From Achromobacter animicus (GTDB taxonomy: Bacteria > Pseudomonadota > Gammaproteobacteria > Burkholderiales > Burkholderiaceae_B), in NCBI RefSeq assembly GCF_902859585.1, contig NZ_CADIJM010000002.1, forward strand, positions 124,001-188,000: a DNA stretch of 64,000 nt, given 5' to 3'. Shown one piece after another: positions 41,602-50,332 of the stretch. The notes beneath the pieces are model-generated. The model did no database searches. It saw only the letters and a program-made list of their open reading frames with translations, and was not told where the DNA came from. Numbering within the stretch: the first letter of the stretch is position 1; every line of letters begins with the position of its first letter. The translations under genes were made by a program, and so were the position numbers.

Positions 41602-42537
41602 TCAGCCGACCGTATCAGATGGCGCGGCGGCGTGTGCGCCGATGCCGCGCACGATGTGTTCCAGCAGCTCGCGCGCGGCCGGCGAGATGTGGCGGCCGGC
41701 GCGGCTCAGGACGTGCAGGCTGCCCTGGTTCAGGATGGGATTGGCCAGCGGCAGGCTCGCGAGGCGCTGGGCCTGCATGTCGGCGGTGACGGCGATGGGG
41801 GGCGTGAGCGCGTAGCCGATGCCGGCCGCCGCGAACTGCCATAGCGCCTTGAACGACGAGGTGGTCAGCACGTTGTGCAGCCGGACCTGCTCGCTGATCT
41901 CGGCGGCCTGGATGTGCTGGCGCACGCCAAACCCTTCCTGCATGGACGCGCCGGGGTAGTCGGCCAGATCGGTCAGCAAGAGGGGCCGGCGCAGGCGCGT
42001 CAGCGGGTGGTCCTGACGCACGATGGCCCGTATCGGCTCGGGCCGCGAGTAATGCGTGCGCAGCCGGGCATCGTTGGGCGGCTGGAACACCAGCCCGATG
42101 TAAGCGCGGTCGTCGACGATGCGCTGGACGATTTCGGACGTGCGGGCCACGTCGATGTCCAGCGTGACTTCGGGATGGCTGCGCCAGTAGCCCGGCAGCA
42201 CGCGGTCGAACATCAGCTCCACAAAGCCTTCGCCCAGCACCAGGTCGATGTGGCCGCGTTCGGCTTTGCGCAGGCTGTCGATTTCGGAGAAGAAGCTCTC
42301 CTGGATGTCCTGCTGCCGTTTTACATAGCGCGCCAGGATGTGGCCGGCATCGGTGGGCACGAGGCCACGTCCCCGGCGTTCGAACAGCGCCATGCCGCAG
42401 TCGCGCTCCAGGGCGGCGATCGCGCGGCTGACGGCGGACGGGTCCATTTCCAGGGCCTCGGCCGCGCCGCGCACGGATCCCCGGCTCATGACCTGCATGA
42501 AGTAATGGGTGCGGCGCGCGTCGAGTTGTTCGTCCAT
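41602..42537 (-). CDS. LysR family transcriptional regulator
   Basis: 311 aa. HTH segment RGSVRGAAEALEMDPSAVSR followed by RAIAALERDCGMALFERRGR; effector-binding domain behind. Divergent from the DUF3100 transporter gene across 380 bp containing two LysR-type dyads, so it most likely controls that transporter. Confidence 0.9.
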   Translation of the reverse strand: MDEQLDARRTHYFMQVMSRGSVRGAAEALEMDPSAVSRAIAALERDCGMALFERRGRGLVPTDAGHILARYVKRQQDIQESFFSEIDSLRKAERGHIDLVLGEGFVELMFDRVLPGYWRSHPEVTLDIDVARTSEIVQRIVDDRAYIGLVFQPPNDARLRTHYSRPEPIRAIVRQDHPLTRLRRPLLLTDLADYPGASMQEGFGVRQHIQAAEISEQVRLHNVLTTSSFKALWQFAAAGIGYALTPPIAVTADMQAQRLASLPLANPILNQGSLHVLSRAGRHISPAARELLEHIVRGIGAHAAAPSDTVG

Positions 42538-42584
42538 GGCGGCTGGCTCCGGGCGGAATGCGGCTGATTTTCCACGAAAGGGCT

Positions 42585-42600
42585 TAAGGGTTTACCCTTA
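42585..42600. promoter_or_regulatory. TAAGGGT-TT-ACCCTTA palindrome
   Basis: Seven-base arms with a 2-base centre, 48-63 bp upstream of the LysR start. Possible autoregulatory operator of the LysR gene. Confidence 0.4.
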
Positions 42601-42643
42601 TTTCGATTTGTCTCGTGCAAAATTTTCCGAGGAAAGGCGAATT

Positions 42644-42662
42644 CGTTGCATTTTACGCAACG
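42644..42662. promoter_or_regulatory. LysR-type dyad CGTTGC-N7-GCAACG
   Basis: CGTTGC (42644-42649) / GCAACG (42657-42662) with a 7-bp AT-rich centre contains the T-N11-A core (TGC-N7-GCA) recognised by LysR proteins. Lies ~110 bp from the LysR start and ~255 bp from the transporter start. Confidence 0.55.
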
Positions 42663-42917
42663 TTTCTCGGCGGCCCGTGTCATGGTTGCCCGCCAGAGGG
42701 GTGAGCGAAAATTGCGCAGTCCGAATCGGCCGCCCGCTGCGCGCGCCGTTCGCGCTGTATTGGCCGTTTGAATCGACAGAGCCGCTCTTCAAGCGCCGTC
42801 GCCCGAACCTTCCGAATTCGCTTGCCCCGCCGGCTCTGCCTGGACGTCCGGGCGCCGGTTTCCGGGTTCGTCCGGCCCGCCGCCACGATCACTATTCACG
42901 TCATCAGGGGAAAACCA

Positions 42918-44252
42918 ATGTCTCATGCCAGCGCAAGCCTGGCTTCGCCTTCCATGCCGCTATCGGGGCGCGTGCGCATGCTCGCCGCCATCCTGCTGGT
43001 GGTGGTCATTTCCGAAGCGATCGGCAGCGTCACCTTCTCGGTCGGTCCGGGCAAGATCATCCTGCAGCCCATGTTGTGGGCGATTTTCATCGGCGCGGTG
43101 GTTGCGGCGTTCGGCCAGCGGCTGCCGGCAGGCGCCGGCATCGACAAGGCGATGCAGACCCGCATCAGCGGCTACCTGCAATACGCGCTGCTGCCGTTCC
43201 TGGCCAAGCTGGGTCTGATGGTGGGCGGCGCGTTGCCGCAGGTGCGCGAGGCCGGCTGGGCGCTGGTGTTCCAGGAGTTCGGCCACTTCTTCGGCACCAT
43301 GGCCATCGGCCTGCCGCTGGCGCTGCTGCTCGGCATCAAGCGTGAAGCGATTGGCGCGACGTTCTCGGTGGGCCGCGAGCCCAGCCTGGCGATCATCGGC
43401 GAGCGCTACGGCATGAACTCGCCGGAAGGCCGCGGCGTCATGGCCGAATACATCACCGGCACCGTGATCGGCGCGCTGTTCGTGGCGCTGATGGCGGGCT
43501 TCATCACCAGCCTGAACATCTTCGATCCGCGCTCGCTCGCCATGGGCGCCGGCGTGGGCTCGGGCAGCATGATGGCCGCAGGCGTGGGCGCGATCGCTTC
43601 GCAGCAGACGCCCGAAATGGCGCATCAGGTCGCTGCGCTGGCTGCGGCCGCCAACCTGCTGACGACGGTGGTTGGCGTGTACTTCACCCTGTTCATTTCG
43701 CTGCCCACGACGATCTTCCTGTACGGCAAGCTCGAGCCCGTGCTGGGCCGCTTCTCGCGTGGCAAGAACGAGGCCGTGGTCGACGACAGCGTGTCGGAAG
43801 ACGTGCCCGCGCACGGCTCGAAGATGGGCTTCGGCGACCGCCTGACCGCCTACGTCATCTGTGGCCTGTTCGCGCTGGTGGGCAACCGTCTGGGCTACAA
43901 CGTGCCGTTCGCGGACGCACTGCCGGGCATGGCCATCATCGTGCTGCTGGTCGTCATCACCGACCTGATCCTGCGCGTCGTGCCCAAGCTGCCGGCCGTG
44001 TTCGTGCTGTCGGTGATCGCCATGACCGCCGGCTGCCCGGGCGTGCTGCCGTATTCGGATCAGATCATTGCAATGGTCGGCAAGGTCAACTTTCTGCCGT
44101 TCACGACGGTGATCCTGGCGATGGCCGGACTGTCGATCCTGAAGGACCTGCCTGCGTTCCGCAAGCTGGGCTGGAAGATCGTGGTGGTGTCGCTGGCGGC
44201 GAACGCCGGCACGTTCATGGGCGCCACCATGATCGCGGAATTCTTCCACTGA
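42918..44252 (+). CDS. DUF3100 family membrane protein, probable transporter
   Basis: 444 aa from ATG 42918 with AGGGGAAA upstream. About 11-12 hydrophobic helices; recognisable segments are VISEAIGSVTFSVGPGKI, KREAIGATFSVGREPSLAII and GAGVGSGSMMAAGVGAIAS, the last a glycine-rich membrane motif recalling solute carriers of the 2-hydroxycarboxylate/citrate type. DUF3100 proteins are uncharacterised; the LysR partner suggests substrate-induced uptake or export. Confidence 0.75.
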   Translation: MSHASASLASPSMPLSGRVRMLAAILLVVVISEAIGSVTFSVGPGKIILQPMLWAIFIGAVVAAFGQRLPAGAGIDKAMQTRISGYLQYALLPFLAKLGLMVGGALPQVREAGWALVFQEFGHFFGTMAIGLPLALLLGIKREAIGATFSVGREPSLAIIGERYGMNSPEGRGVMAEYITGTVIGALFVALMAGFITSLNIFDPRSLAMGAGVGSGSMMAAGVGAIASQQTPEMAHQVAALAAAANLLTTVVGVYFTLFISLPTTIFLYGKLEPVLGRFSRGKNEAVVDDSVSEDVPAHGSKMGFGDRLTAYVICGLFALVGNRLGYNVPFADALPGMAIIVLLVVITDLILRVVPKLPAVFVLSVIAMTAGCPGVLPYSDQIIAMVGKVNFLPFTTVILAMAGLSILKDLPAFRKLGWKIVVVSLAANAGTFMGATMIAEFFH

Positions 44253-44267
44253 TCCATCACGCTTCGC

Positions 44268-44298
44268 GACAAAGCCGCCTGTTGCAGGCGGCTTTGTC
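44268..44298. terminator. Bidirectional terminator between convergent genes
   Basis: 14-bp perfect stem GACAAAGCCGCCTG (44268-44281) / CAGGCGGCTTTGTC (44285-44298) with a 3-base TTG loop and A/T-rich outer ends. Serves the DUF3100 gene and the convergent SDR operon. Confidence 0.8.
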
Positions 44299-44318
44299 AT
44301 TTCTGGGCCTTGCCGGCG

Positions 44319-45086
44319 TCAGAGTTTGTAGCCGCCGCTTGCCTCGATGACCTGGGCGGTCACCCAACGGCCTTCGTCCGAGGCGAGAAAGGCCACCGTC
44401 GCGGCGATCTCCGAGGTTTCGCCGAATCGGCCAAGCGCTGTGTCGGCTTCTATCGCTTTAACCATGGCGGCATTCTCGCGGACGGCGGCGTTCATGTCGG
44501 TGCGAATCCAGCCTGGCGCCACGGCATTCACCGTGATGCCGCGCGTGCCCAGCTCCTGGGCAAGCGCGTGGGTCAGGTTGTTGATGCTGGCCTTGGCCAT
44601 CGAGTAGATGGGCACGGCGGACATTGCCCGCACGCCGGCGCCGGAAGAGATATTGATGATCCGACCATTGCGGGACAGACGGCTCAGTGCGGCTTGAACC
44701 ATGAAAAAAGGTGCGCGGGCGTGGACGGCGAAGAGCGTGTCCCAACTCTCCGGGGTGGCCTCCGCCAATCCGCCCCAGCCGGAATTTCCCGCATTGTTCA
44801 CGAGAATGTCGAGTGCGTTGCTGCCCATCAGGTCAGCGAGCCTGCCGTCAAGATTCTCGAACAGGGCCGGAATGGTGTTTGCATCGGTCAGATCGGCGTG
44901 CAGTGCGAAAGCGCGGCCTCCGGCTGCTTGAATGGCGCCAACCACGTCGTCCGCGCCAGCCTTGCTGACGTTGTAGGTCAGCGCGACCATCGCACCTTCC
45001 TGGGCCAGGCGTTCAGCGATCGAACGGCCGATGCCGCGGGACCCTCCGGTCACCAGGGCGGTTTTTCCAACTAGCATCTGTGACAT
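44319..45086 (-). CDS. SDR family oxidoreductase
   Basis: 255 aa from ATG 45086, seven bases after AAGGAG; the ATG at 45104 precedes that site. Cofactor motif TGGSRGIGRSIAERL, NNAGNSGWGG, catalytic Ser/Tyr/Lys (INISSGAG, YSMAKAS) and PGWIRTDMN. Last gene of a three-gene minus-strand operon behind two F420-reductase-like enzymes, 14 bases after the second. Substrate unknown. Confidence 0.88.
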   Translation of the reverse strand: MSQMLVGKTALVTGGSRGIGRSIAERLAQEGAMVALTYNVSKAGADDVVGAIQAAGGRAFALHADLTDANTIPALFENLDGRLADLMGSNALDILVNNAGNSGWGGLAEATPESWDTLFAVHARAPFFMVQAALSRLSRNGRIINISSGAGVRAMSAVPIYSMAKASINNLTHALAQELGTRGITVNAVAPGWIRTDMNAAVRENAAMVKAIEADTALGRFGETSEIAATVAFLASDEGRWVTAQVIEASGGYKL

Positions 45087-45100
45087 GGAAATCTCCTTGG

Positions 45101-45799
45101 TCAAACGATGCGTTCGCGCACGATGGGCCCAGGATCTGCCAAAACAACCGACAGCCCCATTCGAATCAGATCCGCATCGCCGCCGTATTCGTGCCGCGCG
45201 ATGTGGTGCAGCAGCACACCCAACTGCTCCAGCTGGCGAGCTGCCTTCAGCGGGCCTGCGTTGACGGGCGCAAAGCCCGCGTCGTCGATCAGCTTTCGCA
45301 CGACCTGACCGGCTTCGGGGTCGTCCGTGGCATAGAAAACGTTGGGCCTGGACGGCGATGACGCCCAGGCGGCGGCTTCCAGCACGGGCGCGGCCATCAG
45401 GCTGAACGCCTTTACCACCCGCGCCGCAGGAAGTCTTTTTTGCAGGTATTCGGCGGTCGAGCTGTCTCGCATGAAGGCATGATCATGGAAGTGTTCGAAA
45501 TCGCCGGTGACGCCAAGCGGGTTCATGGTTTCGATCACGATCTTGCCGTCGAGCGCATTGCCCACCGCGTCGATCACGGCGTCCACCCGAGGCCAATAGA
45601 CCGAGAAGAGCACCGCTTCACCGAAGTCTGCTGCCTGTTTGATGGTGCCAAGCCTTGCGTCGTCGGCCAGCTCGGCAAGCAAGGGAGAGATCTTGCGATC
45701 CTCGCCGTCCTTGGCAAGCACCAGTTGATGATTGGCGGTGGCCCAGGCTCGCGCGAGCCGGCTACCGATGTTGCCGGTGTTCAGAATTCCTATCTTCAT
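45101..45799 (-). CDS. NADPH-dependent F420 reductase-like Rossmann protein (second)
   Basis: 232 aa. Rossmann start MKIGILNTGNIGSRLARAW; ETMNPLGVTGDFEHFHDHAF and VKAFSLMAAPVLE follow the F420-dependent NADP oxidoreductase (COG2085) fold. Betaproteobacteria are not known to make F420, so it is more likely an NADP-linked oxidoreductase of unknown substrate. 63 bases after its paralogue, 14 before the SDR. Confidence 0.75.
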   Translation of the reverse strand: MKIGILNTGNIGSRLARAWATANHQLVLAKDGEDRKISPLLAELADDARLGTIKQAADFGEAVLFSVYWPRVDAVIDAVGNALDGKIVIETMNPLGVTGDFEHFHDHAFMRDSSTAEYLQKRLPAARVVKAFSLMAAPVLEAAAWASSPSRPNVFYATDDPEAGQVVRKLIDDAGFAPVNAGPLKAARQLEQLGVLLHHIARHEYGGDADLIRMGLSVVLADPGPIVRERIV

Positions 45800-45862
45800 T
45801 GCACTTTCCGCTAACGATGAATGCGGCTGGCGGCGCCGCGAACGGGCGCCGGCGCCAGGGAG

Positions 45863-46666
45863 TTATTGCTTGACGGTGTCGGCGCTGGCCTGCTCGAGGA
45901 AAAGATCCACGTGCACTTTCGGCATGCCCACCAGCGTTCCACCGATCGGGGACGGACGCACCGCCTCATCGATGAGCTTGCGTGCCTCTTGCGGGAGAAC
46001 CGGCTCGCCCCGCTGCTGGTAGATCCTCTTGGCCTCGTCATCCGACACGCCCGCGGGAACGACCGGCGCATACCGCCAGAAGTAGATCGGCGTACCGGGT
46101 TCCACGCGCCAGCTGTCGGCAAGCGAGCCGGCGTTGACGACGTCGTAGCCCACTGCCTCGATGAAGCGCGTCACGGTCTGCACCGCCTCGGCGTCGTCAC
46201 CGGCAATGGGCAGCGTTGTCCGATCAGCATTGCCCTTGGGGCGGGCGTTGCTTTCCATGTGAATCCAGCTCAGGTTGTGAAGCCCCTTGACCACCGCCGC
46301 GCCTGGCAGGTGCCGCTGGATGAGTTCGCTTGATGTCAGTTCGCCTGCATCAAGATCGGGGCGGCGAAATCCGCCCATGCCGGGGTAGTAGTTGGTCTGG
46401 TCGAGCACGACCTTTCCGGCGAACCGGTCGGCCGGCAGGCTTTCGAATGTCGCCAACGGAATGGCGAGCGAGACGATGTCTCCCGCTGCGATCGCGTCGT
46501 CGACCGAGCCGGCACGGGCAAGGGGTCCCAAGGCTTTGGTCAGCGCAGAGAGCGTTTCGGGGCCGCGTGAATTGCTGATCACGACGTTGTGACCCGCCGC
46601 GACGGCCAGACGCGCGACAGCCTTGCCGACAAGGCCGGCGCCAATGATTCCGATTGTTTGTTTCAT
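45863..46666 (-). CDS. NADPH-dependent F420 reductase-like Rossmann protein (first)
   Basis: 267 aa. Begins TIGIIGAGLVGKAVARLAVA with SNSRGPETLSAL, the NADP 2'-phosphate-binding pattern; VVLDQTNYYPGMGGF and KGLHNLSWIHMES replace the F420 segment. About 35 residues longer than the next gene and clearly diverged from it. First gene of the operon and divergent from the LysR regulator at 46826. Confidence 0.78.
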   Translation of the reverse strand: MKQTIGIIGAGLVGKAVARLAVAAGHNVVISNSRGPETLSALTKALGPLARAGSVDDAIAAGDIVSLAIPLATFESLPADRFAGKVVLDQTNYYPGMGGFRRPDLDAGELTSSELIQRHLPGAAVVKGLHNLSWIHMESNARPKGNADRTTLPIAGDDAEAVQTVTRFIEAVGYDVVNAGSLADSWRVEPGTPIYFWRYAPVVPAGVSDDEAKRIYQQRGEPVLPQEARKLIDEAVRPSPIGGTLVGMPKVHVDLFLEQASADTVKQ

Positions 46667-46825
46667 CGTAGATATCCGTTGATGGAGCGCGGCGGAATTC
46701 GCCGGCAGATGTCATGCAGGGCACACCCGCCGCGTCGCGGCCGATGTGCAGCGTGTTGCATGAAGCTCACTGTAGATTCGGCTCCCGGATTGATAAATGG
46801 TGCTGAAAGGCAAATACTGTTGTCC

Positions 46826-47725
46826 ATGAATACATCAATCGATTTGCCCGAAATGAGAGTTTTCGCGGCGGTGGTGACCGATGGCTCGTTCACGTCCGCG
46901 GCCGAGCGGCTTGGCACCGATAAGGCGCGCGTCAGCCGCATCGTCAGGCGTATGGAAGAAAAGCTGGGCGTCCAACTCCTTACCCGTTCGACACGCCGCC
47001 TCAATGTGACCGAGGTGGGGCGGGACTATTTCGAACGCGCCGTCTGCATCCTGACCGCTGCTGAGGCGGCTGAGGCCGCGGTGGCGCAGCAGTCCCGCGA
47101 GCCCAAGGGATTGCTCAAGATCACGGCGGGCGCCGAGTTCGGGACGATGGTGGTGGATGACTGGATTGCGGCGTTTCTGCGCGCGGCGCCCAAGGTGACC
47201 GTGGAAGCGGAATACACGAACCGGCTGGTGGACATCATCCATGAAGGATTCGACGTCGCAATCCGTGTCGGCGCGCTGGAGGATTCAGGGCTTTCTGCGC
47301 GTCGGCTTGGCGAAGTGTCATACGGGCTGTATGCAGCGCCGAACTACCTCAAGCGCGCACCGAAGCTATCCGCAGTCGGAGATTTGAAACACCACGCGTT
47401 GATCATGAAGACAATCCGTGGCCGCTCGAGTTGGACGCTGGTCAAAGAGGCGATAGCGGAAAGGGTCACGGCGACGCCCCGTTGTGCCGTCAACAGCATC
47501 ATCGCGGCAAAGAATCTTGCCGTCGCGGGGCTGGGAATTGCGCAGCTGCCACGTTTCATGGCAGCGCCGTTCGTGGCGGACGGCAGCCTCGCCTGTGTGC
47601 TTGCGGGCTGGGCTGAAATTCCTGCACCCGTTCATGCCGTGTTCGCATCCAGCCGCTATATGGATCCCAAGGTGCGCACTTTCGTGGATCTGAGCGTGGA
47701 GGCGTTCAAGGGCGGAGACGCCTGA
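46826..47725 (+). CDS. LysR family transcriptional regulator
   Basis: 299 aa from ATG 46826; the open frame to 46589 is antisense to the reductase gene. HTH SFTSAAERLGTDKARVSRIV then MEEKLGVQLLTRSTRRLNVT, with a CrgA-type effector domain (GFDVAIRVGALEDSGLSARR). Divergent from the reductase/SDR operon with a 159-bp gap; probably its regulator. I see no convincing dyad in the gap. Confidence 0.88.
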   Translation: MNTSIDLPEMRVFAAVVTDGSFTSAAERLGTDKARVSRIVRRMEEKLGVQLLTRSTRRLNVTEVGRDYFERAVCILTAAEAAEAAVAQQSREPKGLLKITAGAEFGTMVVDDWIAAFLRAAPKVTVEAEYTNRLVDIIHEGFDVAIRVGALEDSGLSARRLGEVSYGLYAAPNYLKRAPKLSAVGDLKHHALIMKTIRGRSSWTLVKEAIAERVTATPRCAVNSIIAAKNLAVAGLGIAQLPRFMAAPFVADGSLACVLAGWAEIPAPVHAVFASSRYMDPKVRTFVDLSVEAFKGGDA

Positions 47726-47736
47726 ACGCCGTCCGC

Positions 47737-48324
47737 TTACATCCAGCGTGATTGGCCCGGCCGGTAGCGCGCGTTGTCGGTCACATTTTCAGTGGGCCCG
47801 ATGTTGGCCACTGCTGGGATGCCGGCGCTCGCCGCCTTCATGACAGCCGCCGCCTGCAATTCCACCTGCGGATTGCCCATGGCGACGCGATAGGGTTGCA
47901 GCGGCGCCAGGCCTTCGATGGTGCCCCAGTCGTTAGCGATGTCGGCGCGTTGCGCCACCGGGTCCGGCCGCGCGGCAAAGTCCTCGACCGCGCGCCGCAT
48001 CCGGGCGTCCGCGTACAGGTCGCGCAATTCATCGATATTGATGGCGGGCGCGATGAGGGCAAGGGGCGCGACGGCAGGGTCGGCTTTGTGTCTGACAGGC
48101 GGGGCGTCTTGTTCCGCCCTTGCCAATCTGTCGGCCTGGGCGCGTTCCACGCGCTGGGCGTCGCGGGCGGCCTGGGCTTGCGCGGTGCGCTGGGCCTGCC
48201 GGGCGGCGAAGTTCTGCGCGGCGCGTTCGGCTTCCCAGGCAGGGCGGTTCTCATCCAGCATCGAAACGCGCGCCGGATAAGGCGCGGCGACGTGGGGGAT
48301 GGCGGAGATCGCAGAAATGGCCAT
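47737..48324 (-). CDS. Uncharacterised Ala/Arg/Gln-rich protein
   Basis: 195 aa. No signal peptide. Residues ~25-75 are a charged Ala/Gln/Arg-rich helix (AQRTAQAQAARDAQRVERAQ), likely coiled coil, followed by a compact C-terminal part (NIDELRDLYADARMRRAVED, VANIGPTENVTDNARYRPGQ). The AGGAG-type site before ATG 48324 and GC-codon pattern support translation. Convergent with the LysR gene. I recognise no family. Secreted-effector-like proteins in this group can look similar, but there is no evidence for that. Confidence 0.6.
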   Translation of the reverse strand: MAISAISAIPHVAAPYPARVSMLDENRPAWEAERAAQNFAARQAQRTAQAQAARDAQRVERAQADRLARAEQDAPPVRHKADPAVAPLALIAPAINIDELRDLYADARMRRAVEDFAARPDPVAQRADIANDWGTIEGLAPLQPYRVAMGNPQVELQAAAVMKAASAGIPAVANIGPTENVTDNARYRPGQSRWM

Positions 48325-48411
48325 GCGGGGGCTCCTTGTCGTGATTGACCTTTGGGTTGGTCTGTCCGGGGAGATGCAAGTTCACTGTAGCAAAGGCCTC
48401 TGCGAAAGGCT

Positions 48412-49245
48412 TTACCCATCTGTGGATTTCGTAACCGTCTCCCACGCCGTCAATTCCTCCTGCAAGGCGGCCAGCTTGCCCCGCACCAACCCGAGCGCAT
48501 CGCTGCCGAGCAGCAAGTGCGCGGGAGGATGATCGGCGTCGATGACCGCCAGCATGGCGCGCGCCGCCTTGCGTGGATCCCCCAGCTGACGGCCGTTTTT
48601 CTCTTCGCGGGCCTTGCGGATAGGGTCGAAGATGGCGTCGTAGTCCGCAATGGTGCGGGGCGTGCGCGTCATGGATCGGCCCGCCCAGTCGGTGCGGAAC
48701 GACCCCGGCGCCACCGCCGTCACGGCAATGCCCAGCGGCTGCACTTCCTTGCCCAGCGCTTCGGAAATCCCCTCCAGCGCGAACTTGCTGCCGCAGTAGT
48801 ACGCGATGCCCGGCATGGTGATGTGGCCACCCATGGAAGTGATGTTCAGGATGTGGCCGCGCCGGCGCTGGCGCATGAAGGGCAGGACTGCCTTCATCAT
48901 CGCGACCGCGCCAAACACATTCACGTCGAACTGGCGGCGCATTTCCGGCAGGGGCGACTCTTCCATCACGCCTTCATGGCCATAGCCCGCGTTGTTGACC
49001 AGCACGTCGATGGCGCCGACGCTGGCTTCGATATCGGCCACCACGCCGTCAATGGCGTCGAAGTCGGTCACGTCCAACACGCGACCGATCGCAGCGCCGG
49101 GAGACAGGCTTTCAAACGCGAGGCGGGCCGGCTCGCCGCGCACCGTGCCGACAACGCGGTGGCCTGCGGCCAGGGCTTCCTCGGCCAGGGCGCGGCCGAA
49201 GCCGCTGCTGACGCCCGTGATGAGCAGGGTTTTGGAGGAGGTCAT
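48412..49245 (-). CDS. SDR family oxidoreductase (classical)
   Basis: 277 aa from ATG 49245, preceded by GGAGG; the longer frame to 49398 overlaps the AraC gene. TGVSSGFGRALAEEALAAGH cofactor site, NNAGYGHEG, NITSMGGH and YYCGSKFALEG catalytic segments, PGSFRTDWAGRS. Divergent from the AraC regulator, so probably its target. Substrate unknown; the pattern resembles oxidoreductases paired with YesN-type AraC regulators in Pseudomonas and Burkholderia. Confidence 0.88.
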   Translation of the reverse strand: MTSSKTLLITGVSSGFGRALAEEALAAGHRVVGTVRGEPARLAFESLSPGAAIGRVLDVTDFDAIDGVVADIEASVGAIDVLVNNAGYGHEGVMEESPLPEMRRQFDVNVFGAVAMMKAVLPFMRQRRRGHILNITSMGGHITMPGIAYYCGSKFALEGISEALGKEVQPLGIAVTAVAPGSFRTDWAGRSMTRTPRTIADYDAIFDPIRKAREEKNGRQLGDPRKAARAMLAVIDADHPPAHLLLGSDALGLVRGKLAALQEELTAWETVTKSTDG

Positions 49246-49336
49246 GGAGGGGGCTCCGAAGTCATTGGAGAATGCATGGTAGTCTTGACAAACTGCGCGG
49301 ATAAGCCGTAGTCCGCTGCTTATCTTGCACAAAGCT

Positions 49337-50305
49337 ATGAACACCGACGCCATGGCCCCCGACGACGCGGTAGGCGCGGATCCTGCCGAAAGCCGCATGG
49401 CCGCGCTGCTGCGCGGCCTGGCGCCTGATGAGGGCTACAACCTGACCGCGTTGCCCAGCGTGCGCGTGCTGCGCGCCAACCGGGCGCTCGCGCGCACGCC
49501 GGTGCTGTATGACCCGGGCATCGTGATCGTCTGTCAGGGCCGCAAACGCGGCTACTTCGGCGATAGGCTGTACCTGTACGACGAGCAGCATTACCTGGCC
49601 GTGTCCGTCCCGGTGCCCTTCAGCATGGAGACCGACGCAACGCCCGAGCGCCCGCTGCTGGCGCTGTACCTGCACCTGGATTTCGCGCTGGCCGCGGAAC
49701 TGGCGTCTCAGATCGACGCCGCCGGCTCTGCGGCGGCAGCCCAGCCGCCGCAGAGCATGTTGTCGACGCCGATGGATGACGCGATGCGCACGTCGGTGCT
49801 GCGATTCATCGAGGCCATGTCCCGGCCGCTTGAAGCCGCCGTGCTGGGACCGGGGCTGTTGCGTGAGCTTTATTTCCGCGTGCTGACCGGCCCGCAGGGC
49901 GGTTCGATGCGGGAAGCGTTGTCCCTGCGCGGGCAGTTTGGCCGGATCGGCAGATCCCTGCGCCTCATTCACGCGGAATACGCCCGGCCGCTTGACGTGA
50001 CGCGGCTGGCCAACGAGGCGGGCATGAGCGTCCCCAGCTTTCACAGCCATTTCAAGGCGGTGACGCAGGTCTCTCCCATGCAGTACGTGAAATCGACGCG
50101 CCTGCACCAGGCGCGTCTCTTGATGGTGCGGCAGGACCTTACGGCCGAGTCGGCGAGTCAGGCGGTGGGCTACACAAGCCCGTCCCAGTTCAGCCGCGAG
50201 TTCAAGCGCCTGTTTGGCCTGACGCCGGCGGCGGAGGCGCGACGCATGCGCGAAGGCTTCGCTTTGCCGGCATTCGCGGACGCCACCTACGTGTCGTCAC
50301 ACTGA
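49337..50305 (+). CDS. AraC family regulator with N-terminal cupin-type domain
   Basis: 322 aa from ATG 49337 (TTG 49325 is in frame but less likely). N-terminal AraC_N effector domain (PGIVIVCQGRKRGYFGD, LAVSVPVPFSMETDA) and C-terminal double HTH (RLANEAGMSVPSFHSHFKAV; ASQAVGYTSPSQFSREFKRL). Lies 91 bp from the divergent SDR gene it probably controls. Confidence 0.9.
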   Translation: MNTDAMAPDDAVGADPAESRMAALLRGLAPDEGYNLTALPSVRVLRANRALARTPVLYDPGIVIVCQGRKRGYFGDRLYLYDEQHYLAVSVPVPFSMETDATPERPLLALYLHLDFALAAELASQIDAAGSAAAAQPPQSMLSTPMDDAMRTSVLRFIEAMSRPLEAAVLGPGLLRELYFRVLTGPQGGSMREALSLRGQFGRIGRSLRLIHAEYARPLDVTRLANEAGMSVPSFHSHFKAVTQVSPMQYVKSTRLHQARLLMVRQDLTAESASQAVGYTSPSQFSREFKRLFGLTPAAEARRMREGFALPAFADATYVSSH

Positions 50306-50332
50306 ATCGGCGGCTGCCCGCCGACGGTTCGT

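Larger units (their letters stand above)
42538..42917. other. 380-bp divergent regulatory region
   Basis: Gap between the LysR regulator and the DUF3100 transporter. The left half is AT-rich and holds the two dyads annotated separately (42585-42600, 42644-42662). From about 42720 to 42900 there is no dyad or RNA structure I can identify. The open frame starting at 42768 is continuous with the transporter but lacks a ribosome site. Confidence 0.6.
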
